Positions 7,726 through 13,357 of a stretch of 13,357 nucleotides of DNA are shown here, piece after piece. Numbering within the stretch: position 1 is the stretch's first letter; every line of letters begins with the position of its first letter. The notes beneath the pieces were generated by a model. That model was not told the origin of the DNA. It searched no databases and saw only the letters and a list, made by a program, of their open reading frames with translations. A program made the translations under genes and the position numbers. Where the stretch lies: positions 1 to 13,357 of the forward strand of contig JAEYYP010000348.1 of assembly GCA_023428425.1 (NCBI GenBank), written 5' to 3'. The stretch comes from Pseudomonadota bacterium (GTDB lineage: Bacteria; Pseudomonadota; Alphaproteobacteria; Rhizobiales; Devosiaceae).

Positions 7726-7768
7726 AACCGTGGCTAGGGCAGGGTGCCGGTCCGTGCTAACCACGGTT
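7726..7768. promoter_or_regulatory. 12-bp dyad upstream of the methyltransferase gene
   Basis: Arms AACCGTGGCTAG (7726-7737) and CTAACCACGGTT (7757-7768) match in 11 of 12 positions as an inverted repeat with a 19-base spacer; their centres are 31 bp apart, close to three helix turns. No T run follows, which argues against an intrinsic terminator for the upstream gene. It could be a two-site operator or a leader hairpin ending 26 bp before the methyltransferase ATG. Confidence 0.5.
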
Positions 7769-7794
7769 CACTTGCAGTCACGAGGAGCCTCCGG

Positions 7795-8619
7795 ATGGAC
7801 AACGACAGCCTGAGTTTCGCGGGGGCGACCCCGGACTATTTCGACCGCGGCCTGGGGCCGACGCTGTTCGCCGACTTTGCTGCCGGCATGGCGCAGCGCG
7901 TCAAGGCTCTTGCCCCGAAGCTGGTTGTCGAGACTGCGGCCGGTACCGGCATCCTAACCCGCGCGCTGCGCGACGCTCTCCCCGGCCGGACGAAGATCAT
8001 CGCCACCGACCTCAGTGCCCCGATGATCGAGCTGGCGCGGCGCAAGTTCGCGCGCGGCGAGCCGGTGAACCTGCAGACGGCCGACGCGGTGAGCCTCCCC
8101 TTCGACGACGAGTGCTGCGATCTGCTGGTTTGCCAGTTCGGCATGATGTTCTTCGCCGACAAGGAGCAATCCCATCGCACTGCCTACCGCGTTCTGGAGG
8201 ATGGCGGCCACTACCTCGTCAGCGTGTGGGACAGCCACGCCTTCAATTCGTTCGCCGCCGTGTGTCACCGCGTGGTCGGCGACTTGTTCCCCGACGATCC
8301 TCCGCAGTTCTTTGCCACGCAGGGCTCGTGCAGCGCCATCGACCCGATCAAGTCGGGATTGCTGGAGGCGGGTTTCTCCAGCGTTGAGATATCGGTCAAC
8401 CGTATCGAGAAGGTGGTTCCGGACCTTGATCTCTTCGTTCGCGGCCTGGTGCTCGGCACGCCGCTGGCCGATCAGGTCGGCGCCCGCGGCGGCGACACCG
8501 AGGCAGTGATCGCGGCGATTCTCGCAGCACTGCCCGAGCACCTCGGCACGGAGCCGATGGTGCTGAGCTTGCAGGAAATCGCCTTCATCGCGCGCAAGGG
8601 AGCGGTGCCGCGACTTTGA
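7795..8619 (+). CDS. Class I SAM-dependent methyltransferase (UbiE-like)
   Basis: A soluble methyltransferase of 274 residues with unknown acceptor. SAM-binding motif I is seen as VVETAAGTGILT (44-55), followed by the acidic strand end ATDLSAPMIELA, motif II as ADAVSLPFDDECCDLLVCQFGMMFF, and the post-strand segment RVLEDGGHYLVSVWD. This arrangement is that of the UbiE/COQ5-like methyltransferase_11 group, but the ubiquinone synthesis enzyme itself has other signature blocks that are absent. Glu46 replaces the more usual aspartate of motif I. The ATG at 7795 has AGGAG seven bases upstream; an earlier in-frame GTG at 7744 would start inside the dyad region and lacks support. It stands alone between the dyad and the convergent HxlR gene, whose stop is 7 bp away. 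Confidence 0.85.
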   Translation: MDNDSLSFAGATPDYFDRGLGPTLFADFAAGMAQRVKALAPKLVVETAAGTGILTRALRDALPGRTKIIATDLSAPMIELARRKFARGEPVNLQTADAVSLPFDDECCDLLVCQFGMMFFADKEQSHRTAYRVLEDGGHYLVSVWDSHAFNSFAAVCHRVVGDLFPDDPPQFFATQGSCSAIDPIKSGLLEAGFSSVEISVNRIEKVVPDLDLFVRGLVLGTPLADQVGARGGDTEAVIAAILAALPEHLGTEPMVLSLQEIAFIARKGAVPRL

Positions 8620-8626
8620 GGCGGCG

Positions 8627-9073
8627 CTACCACGCCAGCCGCTTCTCCTCCGCCTCGCGTGCCGCAAAGGCCTCGCGCGCCTGGGCGATCCGCGCGTTGT
8701 TGTGATTGGCCCAGCGGGTGAGGACAAAGATAGGCTCGCGCAGCTCGACGCCCATCGCGGTAAGCGCATAGTCCACCCGTGGCGGGATGCTGGGCGTCAC
8801 CTTGCGGGAGACGAAGCCGTCCTTCTCGATGTCGCGCAGGGTCGAGGTCAGCATTTTCTGCGAGATGCCATCGATCTTGCGCTTCAGCTCCGAGAACCGG
8901 AGCGGGCCATGGCTCAGCGCCATGATGATGTACATCGTCCACTTGCCCCCGATCTGCGCCAGCACGTCGTTCACCGGCACGATGGCCTGCTTGCACGCCT
9001 CGAAGTCGCGGGGCGCCTCATCCTCGAAGCGTTGCGTCTGCGTCGCCGTGGGCTGCGGGGTGAAGGTTTCCAT
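8627..9073 (-). CDS. HxlR family transcriptional regulator with a single cysteine
   Basis: A 148-residue winged-helix repressor or activator of the HxlR family, normally a dimer on palindromic DNA. The core is plain: VNDVLAQIGGKWTMYIIMALSHGPLRFSEL, then GISQKMLTSTLRDIEKDGFV and the wing RKVTPSIPPRVDYALT (about residues 33-110). It has one cysteine, C27, just ahead of the domain (EACKQAIVPV). That is the position of the redox-sensing cysteine in the known sensors YodB, HypR and QorR, which respond to quinones, diamide or oxidants. It faces an FMN reductase gene across 130 bp containing a perfect palindrome, an arrangement like E. coli ytfH with qorB. Sensing of electrophiles or quinones and repression of the reductase are inference. 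GGAG lies seven bases before the ATG. About 15 extra N-terminal residues precede the usual HxlR start. Confidence 0.9.
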   Translation of the reverse strand: METFTPQPTATQTQRFEDEAPRDFEACKQAIVPVNDVLAQIGGKWTMYIIMALSHGPLRFSELKRKIDGISQKMLTSTLRDIEKDGFVSRKVTPSIPPRVDYALTAMGVELREPIFVLTRWANHNNARIAQAREAFAAREAEEKRLAW

Positions 9074-9134
9074 CGGGTGACTCCGTGAGAAAATGGTGCC
9101 GTCTTGCGAGGCTCTCGTGCAGGCACATACATAG

Positions 9135-9149
9135 CGTCAGTTACTGACG
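9135..9149. promoter_or_regulatory. Perfect 15-bp palindrome, candidate HxlR operator
   Basis: CGTCAGT, one central T, then ACTGACG: 7-1-7 with no mismatch, near the middle of the divergent region, 61 bp from the regulator ATG and 54 bp from the reductase ATG. Length, symmetry and place suit an operator for the HxlR dimer controlling both genes. A partial TGAC...GTCA extension runs to about 9156. Binding is inferred. Confidence 0.55.
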
Positions 9150-9203
9150 GTGACTAGGTCTCTGTTGGTGGCTACCCAGAACTCTCTTTCGCAAGGCAGC
9201 AGC

Positions 9204-9809
9204 ATGACCACCCCCTCACCCCGGCCGAAAATCGGCATCATCCTTTCCACCACGCGCCAGGCGCGCTTCGCCGACCGCGCGACCGGCTGGCTGCTCGACA
9301 TCGTCAAGTCGCGAACCGACGCGGATTTCGAAGTGGTGGACCTGCGGGATTTCGCGCTGCCGATGTTCGACGCGGTGGGCTCGCCGCGCTTCGTGCCGCT
9401 GACGGACCCCGAGCAGTTGCGCTTCGTGCACAAGATCGCCGAGTTCGACGGCTACATCTTCATGACCGCCGAGTACAACCACACGGTGCCGGCGGTGCTC
9501 AGCAACGCGCTGACCTACATCAACGACGAGATGGCCCGGAAGCCGGCGGCGTTCGTGGCCTATGGCTCCGTGGGCGGCGCGCGGGCCGTGGAGCATCTGC
9601 GCGGGTTGGTAATCGAACTCTCGATGGTCCCGACCAAGGCCGCCGTCCATATCGGCTGGGAGCCGATGAAGGGCATGCTCTTCGACGGCAAGGATTTTGC
9701 CGACTTCCCCTACCTGGTGCCCACCGCCACGCCGATGCTCGACGAACTTGGCTGGTACGCGCGAGTGCTGAAGGAAGGGCGGTCGCTCGAGGTCAAGGCA
9801 GCTGCCTGA
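9204..9809 (+). CDS. NAD(P)H-dependent FMN reductase / quinone reductase family protein
   Basis: A flavodoxin-fold oxidoreductase of 201 residues (NADPH-dependent FMN reductase family) that uses bound FMN and NAD(P)H to reduce flavins, quinones, azo dyes or chromate; the true substrate is open. Seen: the FMN phosphate-binding loop ILSTTRQARFAD (13-24), VVDLRDFALPMFD (44-56), and the family hallmark TAEYNHTVPAVLSNALTY (88-105) that contacts the flavin ring, followed by KPAAFVAYGSVGGARAVEHLR. The start at 9204 begins just before the first strand (PKIGIIL) and has AAGG seven bases upstream; a GTG at 9150 would overlap the palindrome and add 18 residues outside the fold. Divergent from the HxlR gene, whose product probably controls it. 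Cytosolic, probably a dimer. Confidence 0.9.
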   Translation: MTTPSPRPKIGIILSTTRQARFADRATGWLLDIVKSRTDADFEVVDLRDFALPMFDAVGSPRFVPLTDPEQLRFVHKIAEFDGYIFMTAEYNHTVPAVLSNALTYINDEMARKPAAFVAYGSVGGARAVEHLRGLVIELSMVPTKAAVHIGWEPMKGMLFDGKDFADFPYLVPTATPMLDELGWYARVLKEGRSLEVKAAA

Positions 9810-9874
9810 ACCGCGCGTCGCAACCTCTCCAGGCCCCGCAGGGCTATCGCCTCTGGATGGAGCTGGCCACTGGC

Positions 9875-9947
9875 CACCCTCCCCCTTGCGGGGAGGGTAC
9901 CGAAGCTCGGGCGCGCCAGCGCACGTAGCGAAGGTAGGGAGGGGGTG
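9875..9947 (+). repeat. GC-rich palindromic repeat, copy 1
   Basis: About 73 bp bounded by CACCCTCCCCC and GGGAGGGGGTG. Its left part is a perfect hairpin, ACCCTCCCC (9876-9884), loop CTTGC, GGGGAGGGT (9890-9898), and the two ends of the unit are also roughly complementary. It is an inverted copy of the unit at 9984-10054. It resembles the small interspersed palindromic elements of alphaproteobacterial genomes and may end or stabilise the reductase transcript, though no T run follows. Part of the 303-bp gene-free stretch 9810-10112. A tandem TGGCCAC (9864-9877) sits at its left edge. Confidence 0.65.
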
Positions 9948-9983
9948 CAACCGAGGCTGGGGTCCTCAAATTGACCTCAGTCA

Positions 9984-10054
9984 CACCCCCCTCCGAGCTC
10001 TGCCGCGTCGCTACCGCTCCTGGCGACGCTACCTCCCCCGCAATGGGGGAGGTG
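9984..10054 (-). repeat. GC-rich palindromic repeat, copy 2 (inverted)
   Basis: About 71 bp from CACCCCCCTCC to GGGGGAGGTG, matching copy 1 when read on the other strand. The terminal hairpin is ACCTCCCCC (10031-10039), loop GCAAT, GGGGGAGGT (10045-10053), a perfect 9-bp stem; the reverse-complement loop ATTGC differs from copy 1's CTTGC by one base. The copies are separated by 36 bp. Between copy 2 and the katG stop there is only a 10-bp palindrome, CTCCCGGGAG (10091-10100), and no gene. Confidence 0.65.
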
Positions 10055-10112
10055 ATCAGTGGTACTCTGGCCATATCCAATTGCCTGTGGCTCCCGGGAG
10101 GTAGGCCGGCGA

Positions 10113-12296
10113 CTACTTCCGCAGATCGAAGCGGTCGGCGTTCATCACCTTGACCCAGGCCGCGACGAAGTCGTTGACGAACTTTTCCGTCGCATCGGAC
10201 TGGCCGTAGACTTCGGCAAGCGCACGCAGCTGGCTGTGCGAGCCGAATATGAGGTCGACGCGCGTCGCGGTCCAGCGCGGCTCGCCGCTGGTGCGGTCGA
10301 CGCCCTGATACACGCTGTGGTCGTCCGAAGCCGCCTTCCACTTGGTGCGCATGTCGAGCAGGTTGACGAAGAAGTCGTTCGTCAGCTGTCCCGGTCGCTT
10401 GGTGAACACGCCATGCTCGGGCTTGCCGGCTTCGAGCACGCGCAGGCCACCGACGAGCACCGTCATCTGCGGGGCGGTAAGGCCGAGCAGCTGGGCGCGA
10501 TCGACGAGGTTTTCCTCGGGCGAAAGCCGCTGCGCTCCGCGGGCATAGTTGCGGAAGCCGTCGACAACCGGCTCGAGCGGCGCGAACGACGCGGCGTCCG
10601 TCTGTTCGGCCGAGGCATCCATGCGGCCCGGCGTGAACGGCACGGTGATGTCGAGGCCGGCCGCCTTCGCCGCCTGCTCGATACCGACGCCGCCGGCCAG
10701 CACGATCAGGTCGGCCAGCGACACCTTCTTGCCGCCCTGCTGGAACTTGGCCTGCACCGCTTCCAGCGCCGCAAGAGCGCGGGCGAGTTCGGCCGGACGG
10801 TTGACCTCCCAGTCCTTCTGCGGGGCGAGGCGGACGCGCGCACCGTTCGCACCGCCGCGCATGTCGCTGTCGCGATAGGTCGAGGCCGAGGCCCAGGCGG
10901 TTGAAACGAGGTCCGAAACCGTCAACCCGGTCGCGGCGATCTCGGTCTTGAGAACAGCGATATCGGAGGCGTCGACCAGCGGGTGGTCGATGGCCGGGAT
11001 CGGGTCCTGCCAGATCAGCTCTTCGGCCGGAACCTCCGGGCCGAGGTAGCGGGCGCGCGGTCCCATGTCGCGGTGCGTGAGCTTGAACCAGGCGCGCGCG
11101 AAGGCGTCGGCAAACTCCTCGGGATGCTCGAAGAAGCGGCGCGAGATCTTCTCGTATGCCGGATCGAAGCGAAGTGCGAGATCGGAGGTCAGCATGGCCG
11201 GGGCGTGGCGCTTGTCCGGGTTATGCGCGTCAGGCACGGTGTTGGCGCCCATGCCGTGCTTGGGCGTCCACTGGTGGGCCCCGGCGGGCGACTTGGTGAG
11301 TTCCCACTCGTAGCCGAACAGGTTCCAGAAGAAGTTGTTCGACCAGCGCGTCGGCGTCGTCGTCCAGGTGACTTCGAGGCCCGAGCCGATGGCGTCGCCG
11401 GCAAAGCCGGTGCCATGGGTGGAAACCCAGCCGAGGCCCTGGTTCTCGATCTCGGCTGCCTCCGGCTCCACGCCGACATGCGTGGCTTCCGCCGCGCCGT
11501 GCGTCTTGCCGAAGGTGTGGCCGCCGGCGATCAGCGCCACCGTTTCCTCGTCGTTCATCGCCATGCGGGCGAAGGTGTCGCGAATGTCGCGCGCCGAGGC
11601 GAGGGGATCGGGGTTGCCGGCCGGACCTTCCGGGTTGACGTAGATGAGGCCCATCTGCACCGCGGCGAGCGGGTTCTCGAGATCACGCTCACCGGAGTAG
11701 CGCTCGTCGGCGAGCCAGCTGCCTTCCTTGCCCCAGTAGATGTCGGTGGCCGGCTCCCAGGTGTCGGCGCGGCCGCCGGCGAAGCCGAACGTCTTGAAGC
11801 CCATCGACTCGAGCGCGACGTTGCCCGTGAGGATCATCAGGTCGGCCCAGGAGATGCTGTTGCCGTATTTCTGCTTGATCGGCCAGAGCAGGCGGCGCGC
11901 CTTGTCGAGGTTGACGTTGTCGGGCCACGAGTTCAGCGGCGCAAAGCGCTGCTGGCCTTTACCGCCACCGCCCCGCCCGTCCGCCACGCGGTAGGTGCCG
12001 GCCGAGTGCCACGCCATCCGGATGAAGAGCGGACCATAGTGGCCGAAGTCCGCGGGCCACCAGTCCTGCGAGTCGGTCATCAGCGCGGTGAGGTCGGCCT
12101 TCAGCGCGGCGAGGTCGAGCTTTGCGAACGCCTCCGCGTAGTCGAAATCCTGTCCCATCGGGTTGGCGGCCGGCGTGTGCTGGTGCAGCACCGACAGGTC
12201 GAGGTGAGTGGGCCACCAGTCACGGTTGGAGCGGCCGCGGCTGCCGCCATGGGGAACCGGGCACTTGCCGCCATTGCCTTCGTTCGACGCATCCAT
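10113..12296 (-). CDS. katG: Catalase-peroxidase KatG
   Basis: Haem enzyme of 727 residues that breaks down hydrogen peroxide by catalase and broad peroxidase activity; also the activator of isoniazid in mycobacteria. The N-terminal, active half shows the distal pocket R93, W96 and H97 in RMAWHSAGTYR and the proximal haem ligand H260 in AGGHTFGKTHG. By spacing from H260, Y219 (LIYVNPEGP) and M245 (FARMAMND) complete the Trp-Tyr-Met crosslink needed for catalase activity (W107, Y229 and M255 in M. tuberculosis). The C-terminal half is the usual duplicated domain (from about residue 430, VSDLVSTAWASASTYRDSDMRGGANGAR) without haem. No signal peptide, so cytosolic. AGGAG lies seven bases before the ATG. 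Divergent from oxyR across 89 bp, so OxyR control is very likely. Full length, no defects seen. Confidence 0.97.
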   Translation of the reverse strand: MDASNEGNGGKCPVPHGGSRGRSNRDWWPTHLDLSVLHQHTPAANPMGQDFDYAEAFAKLDLAALKADLTALMTDSQDWWPADFGHYGPLFIRMAWHSAGTYRVADGRGGGGKGQQRFAPLNSWPDNVNLDKARRLLWPIKQKYGNSISWADLMILTGNVALESMGFKTFGFAGGRADTWEPATDIYWGKEGSWLADERYSGERDLENPLAAVQMGLIYVNPEGPAGNPDPLASARDIRDTFARMAMNDEETVALIAGGHTFGKTHGAAEATHVGVEPEAAEIENQGLGWVSTHGTGFAGDAIGSGLEVTWTTTPTRWSNNFFWNLFGYEWELTKSPAGAHQWTPKHGMGANTVPDAHNPDKRHAPAMLTSDLALRFDPAYEKISRRFFEHPEEFADAFARAWFKLTHRDMGPRARYLGPEVPAEELIWQDPIPAIDHPLVDASDIAVLKTEIAATGLTVSDLVSTAWASASTYRDSDMRGGANGARVRLAPQKDWEVNRPAELARALAALEAVQAKFQQGGKKVSLADLIVLAGGVGIEQAAKAAGLDITVPFTPGRMDASAEQTDAASFAPLEPVVDGFRNYARGAQRLSPEENLVDRAQLLGLTAPQMTVLVGGLRVLEAGKPEHGVFTKRPGQLTNDFFVNLLDMRTKWKAASDDHSVYQGVDRTSGEPRWTATRVDLIFGSHSQLRALAEVYGQSDATEKFVNDFVAAWVKVMNADRFDLRK

Positions 12297-12322
12297 CTTC
12301 AGTCTCCTGATATTTTGGAACC

Positions 12323-12363
12323 GTTCTAGTCTGCTTGCTCAATTAGGCAAGTTGATTGTTCTA
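12323..12363. promoter_or_regulatory. katG-oxyR divergent control region
   Basis: The 89-bp gap is more A+T-rich than its surroundings. It holds a dyad CTTGC-N8-GCAAG (12334-12351), shaped like a LysR-type half-site pair, flanked by two direct copies of GTTCTA (12323-12328 and 12358-12363) 35 bp apart. OxyR contacts four spaced elements in known promoters, which such an array could supply, but the match to the E. coli ATAG-type consensus is poor. On the katG strand, TTGCCT and TAGAAC with 16 bases between are possible promoter elements. OxyR binding is inferred from gene arrangement. Confidence 0.45.
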
Positions 12364-12385
12364 ACCAGCGCGATAAGATGAGATT

Positions 12386-13276
12386 ATGAATGTGACGCTG
12401 CGACAGATGAGCTATGCGCTCGAACTGGCGGAAACCGGGCACTTTGGCCGGGCGGCCGAGCGCTGCCATGTGACGCAACCCGCCCTGAGCCAGCAGATCC
12501 GCCAGTTGGAGGAAGTCTGCGGGGCGCCGCTGTTCGACCGTCTGGGCAAGTCGGTGCGGGTGACGCCGCTGGGGCGGGAGTTCGTGGAGCGCGCACGGCG
12601 CATTGTGGAACAGGCCGAAGGGCTCGAGACATTCCTCGCCGGCAAGCGCGGTCGCCCCGAGCGTGCGTTACGGTTCGGGTTGATTCCGACTGTCGCGCCC
12701 TACCTGCTGCCCGATGTGTTTCCGGCCCTGATGCAGGGCCTCCCGGACCTCAGTTTCGCCGTAAGCGAGAGCCGCACCGATGCGCTGATCGAAGGGCTCG
12801 GCGATGGCAGCATCGACGTCGCCCTGATTGCGACGCCCCCGCCGTCAGGTGGCGTGAAGCTGGTTGTGGCCGAACTCTTCGACGACGAGTTCGTGCTCGC
12901 GTCGCCTGCCGCCGAGGTCACCGGCGCGCCGGTATCGCTGGCCGCCCTGACTGGCGATCGCCTGCTGCTTCTCGATGAGGGGCACTGCTTTCGCGACCAG
13001 GCGATCGCCGCATGCGGCTTGGAGCGCGAGGCCGGTCGACGCACCTTCGCCGCAACCTCGCTGTCCACCATCGTGGAATTTGTCGCCAATGGGCAGGGGG
13101 TGACCTTGCTGCCGTCGATTGCCCTGCGCAAGGAAGCAACAGACGGCCGTATCGCCGTGCAGGCACTGCAAAGCCCCGGCGCCCGTCGAACGCTGCGACT
13201 GGTGTGGCGCGAAGGCGCCCCCTACGCCGCCGTATTCGCCGAAGTAGCGGACGTCATCCGGCAGATCAGAAGCTAG
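12386..13276 (+). CDS. oxyR: Hydrogen peroxide-responsive LysR-type regulator OxyR
   Basis: Peroxide sensor of 296 residues that activates antioxidant genes when its two cysteines form a disulphide. The N-terminal winged helix is seen as FGRAAERCHVTQPALSQQIRQLEE (20-43), then the effector domain from LRFGLIPTVAPYLLPDVFPAL (95-115). The diagnostic site GHCFRDQAIAAC places C201 and C210 nine residues apart, as C199 and C208 are in E. coli OxyR; ATSLSTIVEFVANGQGVTLLPS follows as in E. coli. These cysteines separate it from ordinary LysR proteins. The ATG at 12386 fits the family start, though only a weak GAG precedes it. Divergent from katG, its expected target; the same gap probably also lets OxyR limit its own expression. 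Confidence 0.95.
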   Translation: MNVTLRQMSYALELAETGHFGRAAERCHVTQPALSQQIRQLEEVCGAPLFDRLGKSVRVTPLGREFVERARRIVEQAEGLETFLAGKRGRPERALRFGLIPTVAPYLLPDVFPALMQGLPDLSFAVSESRTDALIEGLGDGSIDVALIATPPPSGGVKLVVAELFDDEFVLASPAAEVTGAPVSLAALTGDRLLLLDEGHCFRDQAIAACGLEREAGRRTFAATSLSTIVEFVANGQGVTLLPSIALRKEATDGRIAVQALQSPGARRTLRLVWREGAPYAAVFAEVADVIRQIRS

Positions 13277-13357
13277 CCGCCGCGCACGCCGCTGGTCCGC
13301 CCTCGCGCCTCAGGATGATTGCTCCCTGGGTCACCGAGTTCGCCGGGGGTCCTCCAC
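13277..13357. other. Downstream end of window, no gene seen
   Basis: Eighty-one bases after the oxyR stop. The minus strand is open for 27 codons ending in TAG at its right edge with oxyR, which could be the tail of a convergent gene, but it is too short and too low in recognisable content to call. CCTCAGGATGA here resembles part of repeats common in Hyphomicrobiales genomes. Confidence 0.3.

Noticed and set aside
9875..10054. CRISPR-like array because of repeated GC-rich blocks
   Set aside because: Only two units, in inverted orientation, with no regular direct repeats or spacers and no cas gene.
9844..10341. Open frame of 165 codons on the minus strand covering the repeat pair and the katG 3' end
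   Set aside because: It runs through palindromic repeats and an out-of-frame part of katG; no family resemblance.
10983..12329. Long open frames on the plus strand across katG (448 and 281 codons)
   Set aside because: Antisense shadows of katG with no recognisable domain.
13277..13357. Convergent gene entering from the right edge
   Set aside because: Only 27 codons are open and the sequence shows no domain; it may be a repeat fragment.

Overview
The window is G+C-rich, gene-dense DNA with many long antisense shadow frames. Gene content and style (E. coli-type ArgG, Tam, PF10116 host attachment protein, a FixK/FNR-like box, katG divergent from oxyR, short GC-rich palindromic repeats between genes) suggest an alphaproteobacterium, probably Hyphomicrobiales and perhaps Devosia-like. 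The lineage is inferred from family resemblance and no search was run.

Layout. (1) 2-1665 (+): the 3' two thirds of ettA, an ABC-F translation factor, overlapping a GNAT acetyltransferase. (2) 1641-3303 (-): argG, followed by a 96-codon remnant of a DpnI-type restriction endonuclease that runs antisense into the end of the GNAT gene. (3) 3440-5126 (+): trans-aconitate methyltransferase tam and an alpha/beta hydrolase. (4) 5151-5990 (-): a small secreted four-cysteine protein and a host attachment family protein, the latter behind a FixK/FNR-type box. (5) 6143-7698 (+): a RarD-type EamA transporter overlapping a MOSC domain protein. (6) 7795-8619 (+): a SAM methyltransferase behind a strong dyad. 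(7) 8627-9809: a divergent pair, an HxlR regulator with one cysteine and an NAD(P)H-dependent FMN reductase, with a 15-bp palindrome between them. (8) 9810-10112: a gene-free stretch holding two inverted copies of a roughly 72-bp hairpin-forming repeat. (9) 10113-13276: katG (-) and oxyR (+), divergent across 89 bp.

How it fits together. The right half leans towards redox and peroxide defence: OxyR with its two redox cysteines faces the bifunctional catalase-peroxidase KatG, and next to it an HxlR regulator resembling thiol-based quinone/electrophile sensors faces a flavin reductase. The left half is mostly housekeeping (translation, arginine synthesis, small-molecule methylation). I found no complete new multi-gene system. 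The items most worth a second look are the DpnI fragment with its catalytic residues intact, the FixK/FNR box, the possible sequestering stem over the ribosome binding site of the secreted-protein gene, the HxlR operator candidate and the inverted repeat pair.
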